From the NCBI RefSeq assembly GCF_934754925.1, contig NZ_CAKVJA010000008.1, forward strand, positions 1-64,000: a DNA stretch of 64,000 bases, read 5' to 3'. The stretch comes from an uncultured Clostridium sp. Its GTDB lineage: Bacteria > Bacillota > Clostridia > Clostridiales > Clostridiaceae. The notes below the pieces were generated by a model. That model made no database searches. It was given only the letters and a program-made list of their open reading frames with translations, and was not told the origin of the DNA. A program made the translations under genes and the position numbers. The number at the start of each line of letters is the position of its first letter. The stretch's first letter is position 1. This document shows positions 41,347-50,771 of this stretch, in pieces.

Positions 41347-43020
41347 ATGTTAAATTATAATAAGTATAGAAGATTTGAAACTATAAATTTTAAGGAAAGA
41401 ACTTGGCCAAATAACAATATTAAAAAAGCGCCAATATGGTGTAGTGTAGATTTAAGAGATGGAAATCAAGCACTTATAAATCCAATGAATATAGATGAGA
41501 AGATAGAATTTTTTAATTTACTAGTTAAATTGGGGTTTAAGGAAATAGAAGTTGGTTTTCCATCAGCATCACAAATAGAATATGATTTTTTAAGAAGATT
41601 AATTGATGAAAAACTTATACCGGATGATGTAGTAGTTCAAGTATTAACACAAGCTAGACCACATTTAATAGAAAAGACATTTGAATCACTAAAGGGAGCT
41701 AAACAAGCTATAGTTCATATATATAATTCTACATCTGTACTACAGAGGGATGTTGTTTTTAATATGAGCAAAGAGGAAATAAAGAAAATTGCTATAAAAG
41801 GTACAGAACTTGTAAAGAAATGTGCTTCAGATTTTGAAGGAAAAGTATTTTTAGAATATTCACCAGAAAGTTTTACAGGTACAGAAGTAGAATATGCTCT
41901 TGAAGTATGTGATGCGGTTGCGGATGTTTGGGGAGCATCACAGAATAATAAAATAATAATAAATCTTCCATCAACAGTTCAAATGGATACGCCAAATGTT
42001 TTTGCTGATCAAGTAGAGTATATGTGTAAAAACTTTAAAGATAGAAAGCGAATTATAGTAAGTGTTCATCCTCATAATGACAGGGGTACAGGTGTAGCAG
42101 ATGCAGAGCTAGCACTTTTAGCAGGAGCTGACAGAGTAGAAGGGACTCTATTTGGAAATGGAGAAAGAACTGGAAATGTAGATTTACTTACTGTTGCATA
42201 TAATATGTTTTCTCATGGAATCAACCCTATGCTGAATATTGGGAATATAAATGAAATAATTGAAATATATGAGAGATGTGTCAAAATACCTGTTCATGTA
42301 AGACATCCATATGCTGGGGATCTAGTATTTACAGCATTTTCAGGATCACATCAAGATGCTATAAATAAGGGAATGAAGAAGTATGAAGAAAGAGGCTCTA
42401 AGTTGTGGGAAGTACCTTATTTACCTGTTGATCCAAACGATTTAGGAAGAGAATATGAACCTTTAGTAAGAATAAATAGCCAATCAGGAAAAGGTGGCGT
42501 AGCTTTTGTAATGGATCATTGTTTTGGATATAAGTTGCCAAAGGAAATGCAACAAGAATTTGCGGAGATAGTACAAAAAATTTCAGAAGCTAAAGGAGAG
42601 GTTCAGCCAGATGAAATTCTAAAAGCATTTAGAAAGGAGTATTTAGATTTGGATGAACCATTTAAATTAATAAATATGTCCATATCTGATATAGATCATG
42701 GAAGCAATGAAACCACAAAGATTAAAGCAAGAATTAAATATAATAATGTAGAAATGGACATAGAGGGAAGTGGTAATGGCCCTATAGATTCATTAGGTAG
42801 AGCTTTATATAATAGTAATTTAATAGATATATCTATTATGGATTATAAGGAACATGCGTTAAGTAAAGGGTCAGAAGCAGAAGCTGCAGCCTATGTATAT
42901 ATGAAGAGAAATGATATAGATAAGAAAACATTTGGTGTTGGAGTTGATAGTAATATAACACGTGCATCTATAAAATCTATAATTAGTGCAATAAATAGAT
43001 TGTATAAGCTGGATTCTTAG
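41347..43020 (+). CDS. leuA: 2-isopropylmalate synthase
   Basis: LeuA condenses acetyl-CoA with 2-oxoisovalerate, the first committed step of leucine synthesis. The 557-residue protein has the HMGL-like TIM barrel with SVDLRDGNQAL (about 33-43), HPHNDRGTGVADAELALLAG (about 239-258, metal histidines), and a C-terminal LeuA allosteric domain (about 430-557). It is the longer LeuA2 type (no leuBCD follow in the window). AAGGGGG precedes the ATG. Controlled by the T-box leader upstream. Confidence 0.95.
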   Translation: MLNYNKYRRFETINFKERTWPNNNIKKAPIWCSVDLRDGNQALINPMNIDEKIEFFNLLVKLGFKEIEVGFPSASQIEYDFLRRLIDEKLIPDDVVVQVLTQARPHLIEKTFESLKGAKQAIVHIYNSTSVLQRDVVFNMSKEEIKKIAIKGTELVKKCASDFEGKVFLEYSPESFTGTEVEYALEVCDAVADVWGASQNNKIIINLPSTVQMDTPNVFADQVEYMCKNFKDRKRIIVSVHPHNDRGTGVADAELALLAGADRVEGTLFGNGERTGNVDLLTVAYNMFSHGINPMLNIGNINEIIEIYERCVKIPVHVRHPYAGDLVFTAFSGSHQDAINKGMKKYEERGSKLWEVPYLPVDPNDLGREYEPLVRINSQSGKGGVAFVMDHCFGYKLPKEMQQEFAEIVQKISEAKGEVQPDEILKAFRKEYLDLDEPFKLINMSISDIDHGSNETTKIKARIKYNNVEMDIEGSGNGPIDSLGRALYNSNLIDISIMDYKEHALSKGSEAEAAAYVYMKRNDIDKKTFGVGVDSNITRASIKSIISAINRLYKLDS

Positions 43021-43045
43021 ATTCAGATAAAATGTAAAAAATATA

Positions 43046-43074
43046 TTGATTTAATTCTATTTAATGTATATAAT
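43046..43074 (+). promoter_or_regulatory. Promoter of the glycine-riboswitch transcript
   Basis: TTGATT (43046-43051), 17 bases, consensus TATAAT (43069-43074). Confidence 0.65.
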
Positions 43075-43099
43075 GACTTTATAATTTAATATGTTCGGA

Positions 43100-43262
43100 T
43101 GAAGGTAATGGGAGAGCGATTTAAATCCACCGAAGAAGTAAATCTTTCAGGTATTAGGACCGTTACTGGACGAGCCTCTGGAGAGACTCATATTAGAGCA
43201 CCGAAGGAGCAAGGTTTAATTTAAGTTAAATTGAAACTCTCAGGTAAAAGGACAGGGGATAA
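43100..43262 (+). promoter_or_regulatory. Tandem glycine riboswitch
   Basis: Two adjacent gcvT-type aptamers. The first has GGGAGAGCG, CACCGAAGAAG, TCTTTCAGGTATTAGGAC; the second has GGAGAGAC, GCACCGAAGGAGCAA and CTCTCAGGTAAAAGGACAGGGG. A short linker joins them. It sits upstream of a sodium:amino-acid symporter rather than the glycine cleavage operon, so glycine probably controls its own or alanine uptake. Confidence 0.95.
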
Positions 43263-43459
43263 AAGTGATTTATAGTAAAAATTAAAATGAATAATTAATA
43301 ATATTGCAGAGAAGTATTTTTAATTAAAAATTAAGAGTAGCATTTATAAGCAGAAAGCCATTTAGCTAGAAAAAATAAGTTGTAAATTTATTTTAATTTT
43401 TAATTTTTTTCTCAATTTAGTTAATAAATTTAGATGATTTTTATCATATAATTACTTTT

Positions 43460-43499
43460 AATCTCCTCCTATAAATTTATTTTTAAGGAGGATTTTTTT
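43460..43499 (+). promoter_or_regulatory. Terminator-like hairpin containing the agcS ribosome-binding site
   Basis: AATCTCCTCC (43460-43469) pairs with GGAGGATT (43487-43494), which is also the ribosome-binding site of the symporter gene and is followed by TTTTTT and the ATG. The hairpin could stop transcription or hide the ribosome-binding site; it is the probable expression platform. Confidence 0.7.
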
Positions 43500-44906
43500 A
43501 TGGAGTTTTTTAAAATAATTGAACAATTATTAAATAAGATTAATGGTATAGTATGGGGGCCACCTCTACTTATATTATTGATTGGAACAGGAGTTTATTT
43601 TACTTTTAAATTAAAATTATTACAAATATTTAAGTTGCCATTAGCTATTAAATATTTATTTTTAAAAGATGATGAGGAATATGATGATGATGCAAAAGGT
43701 GATGTATCAAGTTTTGCAGCACTTTGTACTGCATTATCAGCAACTATAGGTACTGGTAATATTGTTGGAGTTGCGACTGCAATAGCATCAGGCGGTCCAG
43801 GAGCACTTTTATGGATGTGGATAGCAGCGTTTTTTGGAATGGCTACTAAATATGCTGAAGGAGTTCTAGCAATTAAGTATAGAGAGGTGGATGAAAATGG
43901 ACAAATGTCTGGTGGTCCTATGTATTATATAGAAAAGGGTGTAGGAAGTAAGTTATTAGCTAAAATATTTGCTATTTTTGGCGTTGGAGTAGCTCTTTTT
44001 GGGATAGGAACATTTGGACAAGTAAATTCTATAGCATCAGCAGCTAAATTAACATTTAATGTACCATTATGGATTAGTGCAGTAGTTATTACTATTTTAG
44101 TATCATTAATTACATTAGGCGGCATAAAGAGAATATCAAAAGTAGCAGAAAAAATAGTGCCATCAATGGCAATTATGTATATATTAGGAGCATTAATGGT
44201 ATTAATATTTAATTTTAAATCTATACCAGGAGCTATAATATTAATACTTAATAGTGCAGTAAATCCTAAGGCAGCATTAGGGGGTGCAGTTGGTATAACT
44301 CTATCAATGACTATTAAAAGAGGAATAGGAAGAGGAGTATTTTCAAATGAAGCTGGTTTAGGAAGTGCTCCAATAGCAGCCGCAGCGGCTAAAACTAAAT
44401 CTCCAGTTAAACAAGGACTAATTTCAATGACAGGAACATTTATAGATACAATAATAATTTGTACAATGACTGGTTTAGCTATAGTTTTAACTAGAAGCTT
44501 TAGTGGTGGACTTGAGGGAGCTGCGATGACAACAGCAGCCTTTGAACAAGGTTTACCTTTTGCAGCAATAGGAAAGTATATAGTAAATATAGGATTAATA
44601 TTTTTTGCATTTACTACTATTATAGGATGGAACTATTATGGTGAAAGGTGTACTGAATATTTAGTAGGTGTTAAAGGAATAATGTTATATAAAATTGTAT
44701 TTATAGCATTTGTAGGGGTAGGACCTTTCCTATCATTAGATTTAGTATTTATAATAGCTGATATAGTAAATGGATTAATGGCAATACCTAATTTAATTGG
44801 TTTAATAGCATTAAGAAATGTAGTTATAAATGAAACTAATGAATTTTTTGAAAAGTTAAAGAGGAAAAGTAAGATAGATAAAGATAATAAGTTAAAAGCT
44901 AATTAG
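43500..44906 (+). CDS. agcS: Sodium:alanine/glycine symporter
   Basis: The 468-residue transporter of the AGCS family has about ten membrane segments and the family signature GTGNIVGVATAIASGGPGALLWMW (about 84-107). GGPMYYIEKG (about 138-147), GVFSNEAGLGSAPIAAAAA (about 279-297) and GWNYYGERC (about 378-386) are also present. It imports alanine and/or glycine with sodium. The leader carries a tandem glycine riboswitch and the start lies 5 bases past the ribosome-binding site in a terminator-like stem. A terminator closes the gene. Confidence 0.95.
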   Translation: MEFFKIIEQLLNKINGIVWGPPLLILLIGTGVYFTFKLKLLQIFKLPLAIKYLFLKDDEEYDDDAKGDVSSFAALCTALSATIGTGNIVGVATAIASGGPGALLWMWIAAFFGMATKYAEGVLAIKYREVDENGQMSGGPMYYIEKGVGSKLLAKIFAIFGVGVALFGIGTFGQVNSIASAAKLTFNVPLWISAVVITILVSLITLGGIKRISKVAEKIVPSMAIMYILGALMVLIFNFKSIPGAIILILNSAVNPKAALGGAVGITLSMTIKRGIGRGVFSNEAGLGSAPIAAAAAKTKSPVKQGLISMTGTFIDTIIICTMTGLAIVLTRSFSGGLEGAAMTTAAFEQGLPFAAIGKYIVNIGLIFFAFTTIIGWNYYGERCTEYLVGVKGIMLYKIVFIAFVGVGPFLSLDLVFIIADIVNGLMAIPNLIGLIALRNVVINETNEFFEKLKRKSKIDKDNKLKAN

Positions 44907-44911
44907 ATAAT

Positions 44912-44955
44912 AAGGGGTCTATATATATTATTAGAGTATATATAGATCCTTTTAA
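44912..44955 (+). terminator. Rho-independent terminator after agcS
   Basis: AAGGGGTCTATATATA pairs with TATATATAGATCCTTTT, short loop, T tract. Confidence 0.82.
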
Positions 44956-45111
44956 GTTGTAAAATTTAAATTAGTAATAAACATTTAATAAATTCATATT
45001 ATTAAATGTAATAAAAAAATATATATAAAGGCAAAATAATTAAAAAAAGTATATAAAGAATATTACTTTAAGAATAAAAGGTGTATTTTTAAATTTATAG
45101 GAGAGTTGAAA

Positions 45112-45831
45112 ATGAAAAAAAATATTAAATATTATGGATTAAGAAGCTATACTAAAAGAGATAAAAAAATAAAGTTGGAAAAAATATGTGTAGTTAGTAT
45201 ATTTACAATTCTTATATTATATATAATGGTTTTAAACTTAAGAAGTAATATTTCACAAGAAGGAAGTGATTTACAAGAAGTAGCAGTTGTGGAAAATAAG
45301 CAAGAAGAAAATATAATAGAAGAGGCTATTAATCAAGAAGTATATTCTAATACATATATAGATAGTGATAAGATGGAATTTATAAAAACTATATCAGATG
45401 GAGCTATCAGTAATTATAATAAATATGGAATATTACCATCAATAACTATGGCTCAAGCAATATTAGAATCAGGATGGGGAAGTTCAGAGTTAGCAGTTAC
45501 ACATAATAATTTATTTGGAATAAAGGCAGATACTAGGTGGAATGGAGCAGTTGCCACAATAACAACAAGTGAAAATTATAATGATTCTACAATAGCTAAC
45601 TTTAGAAAATACGAAAATATTAATGAATCAATTGAGGATCATGGGAAATTTTTATATGAAAATTCAAGGTATGCTGAATATGGACTATTTAATAGAAAGG
45701 ACTATAAAGCACAAGCACAGGCATTAGAAGATGCTGGATACAGTACAGTTAAAAATGAAAATGGAGAACCAATATATGCTGATAAGCTAATAGCACTTAT
45801 AGAAAAATATAACCTAATGCAATATGACTAA
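45112..45831 (+). CDS. GH73 N-acetylglucosaminidase, membrane anchored
   Basis: The 239-residue protein has an N-terminal basic region, one membrane segment (about 27-45) and a C-terminal endo-beta-N-acetylglucosaminidase (GH73, FlgJ/LytG-like) domain. The motif AQAILESGWGSSELAVTHNN is present (catalytic Glu near residue 119), with NLFGIKAD and YAEYGLF. It should cleave peptidoglycan glycan strands outside the membrane. I chose ATG 45112, 8 bases after AGGAG; the TTG at 45106 overlaps that region. Confidence 0.92.
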   Translation: MKKNIKYYGLRSYTKRDKKIKLEKICVVSIFTILILYIMVLNLRSNISQEGSDLQEVAVVENKQEENIIEEAINQEVYSNTYIDSDKMEFIKTISDGAISNYNKYGILPSITMAQAILESGWGSSELAVTHNNLFGIKADTRWNGAVATITTSENYNDSTIANFRKYENINESIEDHGKFLYENSRYAEYGLFNRKDYKAQAQALEDAGYSTVKNENGEPIYADKLIALIEKYNLMQYD

Positions 45832-46080
45832 ATTGCACACTACATGGAAGGGAAAAATGAAATATTTATTTTCCGGGAACGGTGAAATTTTCGCCTAGAA
45901 TTTATATCTTTGTTCCATTGAACTTGCTAAAGTTGTAAAAGCCGCTGACGCTTCAATACAACTTCTTTACGCAAGTTCAATTCCACAAAGATTAAATTCT
46001 TAACGAAAATTACACTAATTTCTGGAGAGAATATCATTAATTTTCGTCATCATGGCATTAACGCTTTGATGCGCAATATT
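45832..46080. repeat. Structured intergenic repeat element, copy B
   Basis: About 250 bases without coding potential. The first 60 bases (45835-45895) match copy A at 17.5 kb on the opposite strand. The centre is a long imperfect inverted repeat of about 50-base arms: AGAATTTATATCTTTGTTCC (from 45898) against the complement of the segment ending near 46001. Both arms contain TTGAACTTGC. A further pairing of AAAATTA... with ...TAATTTTCG (46004-46046) follows. Looks like a mobile-repeat remnant or a structured RNA. Confidence 0.6.
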
Positions 46081-46082
46081 TT

Positions 46083-46355
46083 TCAGTAGCGTTCTGTAAA
46101 GGTACGTTCTTGAGGGAGTATTTCTATTTTCTTTTGATAAAGTTCATCAACTCTAATAAAGCGATTACCTTTTTTTATGTTTTTAATAAATTTTTCAATA
46201 GAATTTTCTTCACCCTGAACTTCCATTTCTACCATACCATTATCCATATTTCTAACCCAACCAGTTAAGTCTAATGTACGAGCATTCATTGTACAGAAAA
46301 ATCTAAACCCAACGCCTTGTACACGACCATCAACAATTATATAGTATCTAATCAT
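46083..46355 (-). CDS. acyP: Acylphosphatase
   Basis: The 90-residue enzyme hydrolyses acyl phosphates such as acetyl phosphate and carbamoyl phosphate. It has the phosphate-binding loop VQGVGFRFF (about 11-19, catalytic Arg) and the substrate-binding Asn in GWVRNMDNG (about 32-40). Normal length. On the minus strand AGGAGG precedes the ATG. It is divergent from ndk. Confidence 0.93.
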   Translation of the reverse strand: MIRYYIIVDGRVQGVGFRFFCTMNARTLDLTGWVRNMDNGMVEMEVQGEENSIEKFIKNIKKGNRFIRVDELYQKKIEILPQERTFTERY

Positions 46356-46462
46356 AAGTTCCTCCTTTTATAAAAAAATATATATTTAGAATTATATCAC
46401 ATATAAAAATAGTAAATACATCATATAATGTTATTAATTAAATAATAAAGTTTGGGGGAAGT

Positions 46463-46879
46463 ATGGAAAAAACATTAGTATTAATTAAGCCTGATGCAGT
46501 AGAGCAAAATATAATTGGAAAGATAATAAGCTTTTATGAAGATGCTGGATTAAAGGTTGTTGCATTAAGAATGGAAAAGGCAGAAAGAAAAGTAGCAGAA
46601 GAGCATTATAAAGAACATTACGGAAAGAGCTTTTATAATTCATTAATAGAATTTATTACAAGAAGTCCATTATGTGCATTAATATTAGAAGGAAAGGACT
46701 GTATTGATAAAGTTAGGAAGATAAATGGATCTACCAATCCTAAGGAACAAAAAGAGGGTACTATAAGAAAAAAGTATGCTAAGGGAATCACGGAAAATTG
46801 TGTACATGCATCAGATTCTATTGAAAGTTCTGAAAGAGAAATAAAAATATGGTTTCCTAATTTAAATTATAAAAAATAA
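46463..46879 (+). CDS. ndk: Nucleoside diphosphate kinase
   Basis: Ndk equilibrates nucleoside di- and triphosphates. The 138-residue protein has LIKPDAV (7-13), EFITRSPLCALILEG and NCVHASDSIESSEREIKIWF with the phosphorylated His (near 113). The segment before the active His (RKKYAKGITEN) differs from the common RGDFA...GRN, but the catalytic Asn and His are kept. GGGGGAAG precedes the ATG. Divergent from acyP. Confidence 0.93.
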   Translation: MEKTLVLIKPDAVEQNIIGKIISFYEDAGLKVVALRMEKAERKVAEEHYKEHYGKSFYNSLIEFITRSPLCALILEGKDCIDKVRKINGSTNPKEQKEGTIRKKYAKGITENCVHASDSIESSEREIKIWFPNLNYKK

Positions 46880-46926
46880 AAAAATAATGCAGAAACTATT
46901 ATTAAGTTTCTGCATTATTTTTTATT
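46880..46926. terminator. Bidirectional terminator between ndk and potD
   Basis: AAATAATGCAGAAACT / AGTTTCTGCATTATTT stem with A and T tracts on either side, serving both convergent genes. Confidence 0.9.
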
Positions 46927-47992
46927 GAGAAAGCACTTCTGTAAAAGCAGCTTCATATAGCTTTAATGTTTCAGGATCTAAATCTGTAAATAAAACACAT
47001 TTTGATAATGTTTCTTCTGATGGATATGCAGCAGGATTATTTTTAGTTTCTTCATCAAGTAAATCATAAGCTGCAGTATTAGGTGTAGAGTATCCAATAT
47101 AGTCTACATTTTCTTTAGCATTTTCAGGATCACATAAGAAGTTTATGAAAGCTTCAGCACCAGCTTTATTAGGTGCATCCTTTGGAATACATAATGCATC
47201 TACCCATTTATTAGATCCTTCTTCAGGTATAACGTATTTCATGTCAGGGTTTTCATTCATTATATAAATTGCATCACCAGACCAAACTGTAGCAAGCATT
47301 TTTTCGCCTGAAATCATATTATCTTTAACTTCATCAACAACGTAAACTGGATTAGTTAATTTTCTTTGATTTAATAACTCTTCTTTAGCAGCCTCTATTT
47401 CACTAGGATTTGTAGAATTTATAGAGTATCCAGCTTTTATTAAAGCAATAGCTAAAGAATCTCTAAGAGAGTTAAACATATAAACTTCATCCTTATATTT
47501 AGAATCCCAAAGTATATCCCAGCTAGTTACAGGTTCTGTAATTCTTGAACTATCATAAATTATACCTATAGTTCCCCACATATAAGGTACAGAATATTCA
47601 TTACTAGGATCGTAAGATAAATCTTTATAATTTTCTCCTATATATTGATAATTAGGAATATTATTAAAGTCTATTTTTTCTAATAAATCTTCTTCAATCA
47701 TTTTTTCAATCATATAATCAGATGGTACAACTAGATCATAAGTGCCAGGATTAGTTTTAACTTTTTGATACATTATTTCGTTAGTATCATAAGTTGAATA
47801 GTTAACTTTTATTCCTGTTTCTTTTTCAAATTTTCTAATAAGAGCTTCATCAATATAATCACCAACGTTAAAGAAGTTTATTGTTCCATTTTCTCCAACA
47901 TTACTGTTTCCGCAACCAACAAAAAGAGAAGTTGTTAATAAAGTTGATGCAATTAATGCTGATAATTTTTTAAATCTTTTCAATTTATTCAC
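46922..47992 (-). CDS. potD: Spermidine/putrescine-binding lipoprotein
   Basis: The substrate-binding component of the polyamine ABC importer. The 356-residue protein has a lipoprotein signal peptide with lipobox LFVGC (Cys27) and the PotD/PotF family body with INFFNVGDYIDEAL, YDLVVPSDYMIEKMI (about 94-108), TVWSGDAIYIMNENP and the C-terminal INFLCDPENAKEN. It overlaps potC by 8 bases and is last in the operon potA-potB-potC-potD. A bidirectional terminator follows. Confidence 0.95.
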   Translation of the reverse strand: MNKLKRFKKLSALIASTLLTTSLFVGCGNSNVGENGTINFFNVGDYIDEALIRKFEKETGIKVNYSTYDTNEIMYQKVKTNPGTYDLVVPSDYMIEKMIEEDLLEKIDFNNIPNYQYIGENYKDLSYDPSNEYSVPYMWGTIGIIYDSSRITEPVTSWDILWDSKYKDEVYMFNSLRDSLAIALIKAGYSINSTNPSEIEAAKEELLNQRKLTNPVYVVDEVKDNMISGEKMLATVWSGDAIYIMNENPDMKYVIPEEGSNKWVDALCIPKDAPNKAGAEAFINFLCDPENAKENVDYIGYSTPNTAAYDLLDEETKNNPAAYPSEETLSKCVLFTDLDPETLKLYEAAFTEVLSQ

Positions 47993-48797
47993 CCCTTGAA
48001 GTAAATTCTTTTCTATTTACAATTAATAATAAAATTAATACTGTTATAAACATTAAAGTAGATAATGCGTTAATTGAAGGGTTAATTCCCTTTCTAGCCA
48101 TAGAGTAAATTTCAATAGAAAGATTAGTTACTCCAGGACCTGTCGTAAAGAAACTAATTACAAAGTCATCAATTGACATTGTAAAAGCCATTAATAAACC
48201 AGCAACTATACCAGGCTTTATTTGAGGTAAAATTATTTTTCTCATAGCATATCCTGGTGTGGCACCTAAATCTAAGGCTGCTTCAGTTATATTAGAAGGT
48301 AATTGTTTTAATTTAGGCAATACTGATAATACAACATATGGAATATTGAATGTAATATGAGCTAAAAGCATTGTAGTAAAGCCAAATTGGGCATTTATTC
48401 CTATTTTATTCAGTAAAGGAAATAGGAATATAAATAAACTCATTATAGATATACCTGTAACAATATCAGGGTTTAATACAGGTAGATTATTTATATTTAA
48501 TAAAGTTTTTTTAGGTAGTCCTTTCATTCTATGAATACCTATTGCTGCAAATGTACCTATTACTGTAGCAACGATAGATGAAATAACGGCTATTATTATT
48601 GTGTACTTTAATGCCTCCATTATTCTGGCATTTTGGAAAAGTTGGGTATACCATCTTAAAGTAAAGCCACTCCATTTTCCCATTGATTTTGAATCATTAA
48701 AGGAGAATACCATTAAAGTAACTATTGGTGTATAAAGAAATATAAAAATTAAAATTAAATAAAATCTTTTAATGAAAGATTCAAGTTTTCTTATCAT
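47985..48797 (-). CDS. potC: Polyamine ABC transporter permease PotC
   Basis: The 270-residue inner-membrane protein has six membrane segments and the binding-protein-dependent transport motif EAALDLGATPGYAMRKIILPQIKPGI (EAA loop, about 170-195) that docks the ATPase. It pairs with PotB to form the channel. It lies 14 bases after potB. Confidence 0.93.
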   Translation of the reverse strand: MIRKLESFIKRFYLILIFIFLYTPIVTLMVFSFNDSKSMGKWSGFTLRWYTQLFQNARIMEALKYTIIIAVISSIVATVIGTFAAIGIHRMKGLPKKTLLNINNLPVLNPDIVTGISIMSLFIFLFPLLNKIGINAQFGFTTMLLAHITFNIPYVVLSVLPKLKQLPSNITEAALDLGATPGYAMRKIILPQIKPGIVAGLLMAFTMSIDDFVISFFTTGPGVTNLSIEIYSMARKGINPSINALSTLMFITVLILLLIVNRKEFTSRGE

Positions 48798-48811
48798 AGT
48801 ATACCTCCTGC

Positions 48812-49648
48812 TTATTTATCGTCTGTACCTTCAAATTTATTCATGAAGGCCATTGAAATTAATATTATTATCATCATAAATATTGCAATAGCAGAACCAA
48901 AATTCCAGTCGCCCATTGTTGTATATTGTGTTTCAATTAAATTACCAAGTAACATATATTGACCGCCACCTAGTATTCTAGAAATAACAAATGTAGAAAC
49001 AGCAGGCATAAATACCATTGTAATTCCTGAAATAACACCAGGCATACTTAAAGGTATAATTATTTTAGTAAATATTTTCTTTCTATCTGCACCTAAATCT
49101 GCAGCAGCATTAATTAAATCTTTATCCATTTTTGTAAGAACAGTATATATAGGTAATATCATAAATGGTAAAAAGTTGTATATCATACCTAAAAGTACTG
49201 CAAAATCATTATAAAGAATATCAATACGAGAAAATCCTAAAGTAACTAGAAGGTTATTAATAAGTCCGTTTTTACCTAAGATAGGAAGCCAAGCATAAGT
49301 TCTAAGTAAGAAGTTCATCCACATTGGAACGATAAAAAGCATAATTAATACATTTCTTTTTCCTTCTCTCATTTTAGAAATTAAATATGCAACAGGATAT
49401 CCAAGTATAAGACAGCCTATTGTAGCTTCAGCAGCTAAAAGCAAACTTCTCCAAAATACTTTTAGATAATTAGGATCAATTAATCTTTTAAAATTTTCAA
49501 GAGAAAAGCTATAGTTATCTCCAGATTTTATTGTAAAACTAAAGAAAACTACGATTAAAAGTGGAATAACAATAAAAAGAGCGCTCCAAATAATATAAGG
49601 TGATGCTGGGAGTAGACCTTGATTATTTTTATTTTTCATTAGCTTCAA
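48812..49648 (-). CDS. potB: Polyamine ABC transporter permease PotB
   Basis: The 278-residue permease has six membrane segments and an EAA-like loop AAADLGADRKKIFTKIIIPLSMPGV (about 187-211). It overlaps potA by 20 bases, showing tight translational coupling. It is the second permease of the PotABCD system. Confidence 0.93.
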   Translation of the reverse strand: MKLMKNKNNQGLLPASPYIIWSALFIVIPLLIVVFFSFTIKSGDNYSFSLENFKRLIDPNYLKVFWRSLLLAAEATIGCLILGYPVAYLISKMREGKRNVLIMLFIVPMWMNFLLRTYAWLPILGKNGLINNLLVTLGFSRIDILYNDFAVLLGMIYNFLPFMILPIYTVLTKMDKDLINAAADLGADRKKIFTKIIIPLSMPGVISGITMVFMPAVSTFVISRILGGGQYMLLGNLIETQYTTMGDWNFGSAIAIFMMIIILISMAFMNKFEGTDDK

Positions 49649-50681
49649 CCTTTCTCATTATATGAATTGCCTCAGGATCTATTATTAATCCTACAGTATT
49701 ACCAACACTTGCACTCTTTATATTATGTACTATCCACTTATTATTTTCAGCTTCTACTTCTATTTCATAATGAACACCTTTAAAGGTTACTAAATTAACT
49801 TTTCCAGTTAACATTCCTTTATCTGGAGTTGTAATTTCAATATCTTCTGGTCTTATTACAACGTCTATAGGTTCATTTTTAGTAAATCCACTATCTACAC
49901 AAGAAAAAATATTATTAGAGAATTTAACTTTGTAATCTTCTAACATAACTCCATTTAATATATTACTTTCTCCAATAAAGTCTGCAACAAAAGCATTAGC
50001 AGGCTCATTATATATATCTTCTGGTGAACCCATTTGTTGAATTTTTCCTTTGTTCATTACAACAATGGTATCTGACATTGTTAAGGCTTCTTCTTGGTCA
50101 TGAGTTACAAATATAAATGTTATTCCAAGTCTCTTTTGAATTTTCTTAAGTTCTAATTGCATTTCTTTTCTAAGTTTTAAATCTAATGCACCAAGTGGTT
50201 CATCAAGTAGAAGAACTTGTGGTTCATTTACTAATGCTCTAGCAATTGCAACTCTTTGTTGTTGCCCACCACTTAATGATTCAACAGATCTCTTTTCAAA
50301 GCCTTCAAGAGCAACCATTTTTAGCATTTCATGGACTTTTTTATCAATTTCTTCTTTAGGAAGTTTTTTTATCTTTAATCCAAATGCAATATTTTCATAT
50401 ATATTCATATGAGGAAATAATGCATACTTTTGGAACACTGTATTTAATTGTCTTTTATAAGGAGGTAAGTCAGATATATCATTTCCATCGAAGACCACTT
50501 TTCCACTATCAGCAGTTTCAAATCCTGCTATTATTTTTAGAGTAGTTGTTTTACCACATCCACTAGGACCAAGTAAGGTTAAAAATTCATTTTTGCGTAT
50601 ATTTAATGAAAGGTTATCTAAAACTGTATTATCACCATAGACTTTAGAAACACCTTGTATTTCGATAATATTTTGACTCAA
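49629..50681 (-). CDS. potA: Polyamine ABC transporter ATPase PotA
   Basis: The 350-residue ATPase has Walker A GPSGCGKTTT (about 36-45), signature LSGGQQQRV, Walker B VLLLDEPLGALD and a C-terminal TOBE domain. On the minus strand the best start is TTG 50681, because the in-frame GTG at 50690 is part of the ribosome-binding site AGAGGTG. It is the first gene of potABCD; the XRE-cupin regulator gene is 91 bases upstream in the same orientation. Confidence 0.94.
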   Translation of the reverse strand: MSQNIIEIQGVSKVYGDNTVLDNLSLNIRKNEFLTLLGPSGCGKTTTLKIIAGFETADSGKVVFDGNDISDLPPYKRQLNTVFQKYALFPHMNIYENIAFGLKIKKLPKEEIDKKVHEMLKMVALEGFEKRSVESLSGGQQQRVAIARALVNEPQVLLLDEPLGALDLKLRKEMQLELKKIQKRLGITFIFVTHDQEEALTMSDTIVVMNKGKIQQMGSPEDIYNEPANAFVADFIGESNILNGVMLEDYKVKFSNNIFSCVDSGFTKNEPIDVVIRPEDIEITTPDKGMLTGKVNLVTFKGVHYEIEVEAENNKWIVHNIKSASVGNTVGLIIDPEAIHIMRKVEANEK

Positions 50682-50720
50682 AAAAAACACCTCTTTCTTT
50701 AATATTAATACTTTCTATAG

Positions 50721-50750
50721 TTAGCCAATTGAGCAAGTTCTATTAGCTAA
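50721..50750. repeat. Imperfect inverted repeat upstream of potA
   Basis: TTAGCCAAT (50721-50729) against ATTAGCTAA (50742-50750), one G-T mismatch. It lies between the regulator and potA: a possible leader hairpin or operator. Confidence 0.35.
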
Positions 50751-50771
50751 ATTGAAAATTTAGAATATCAC

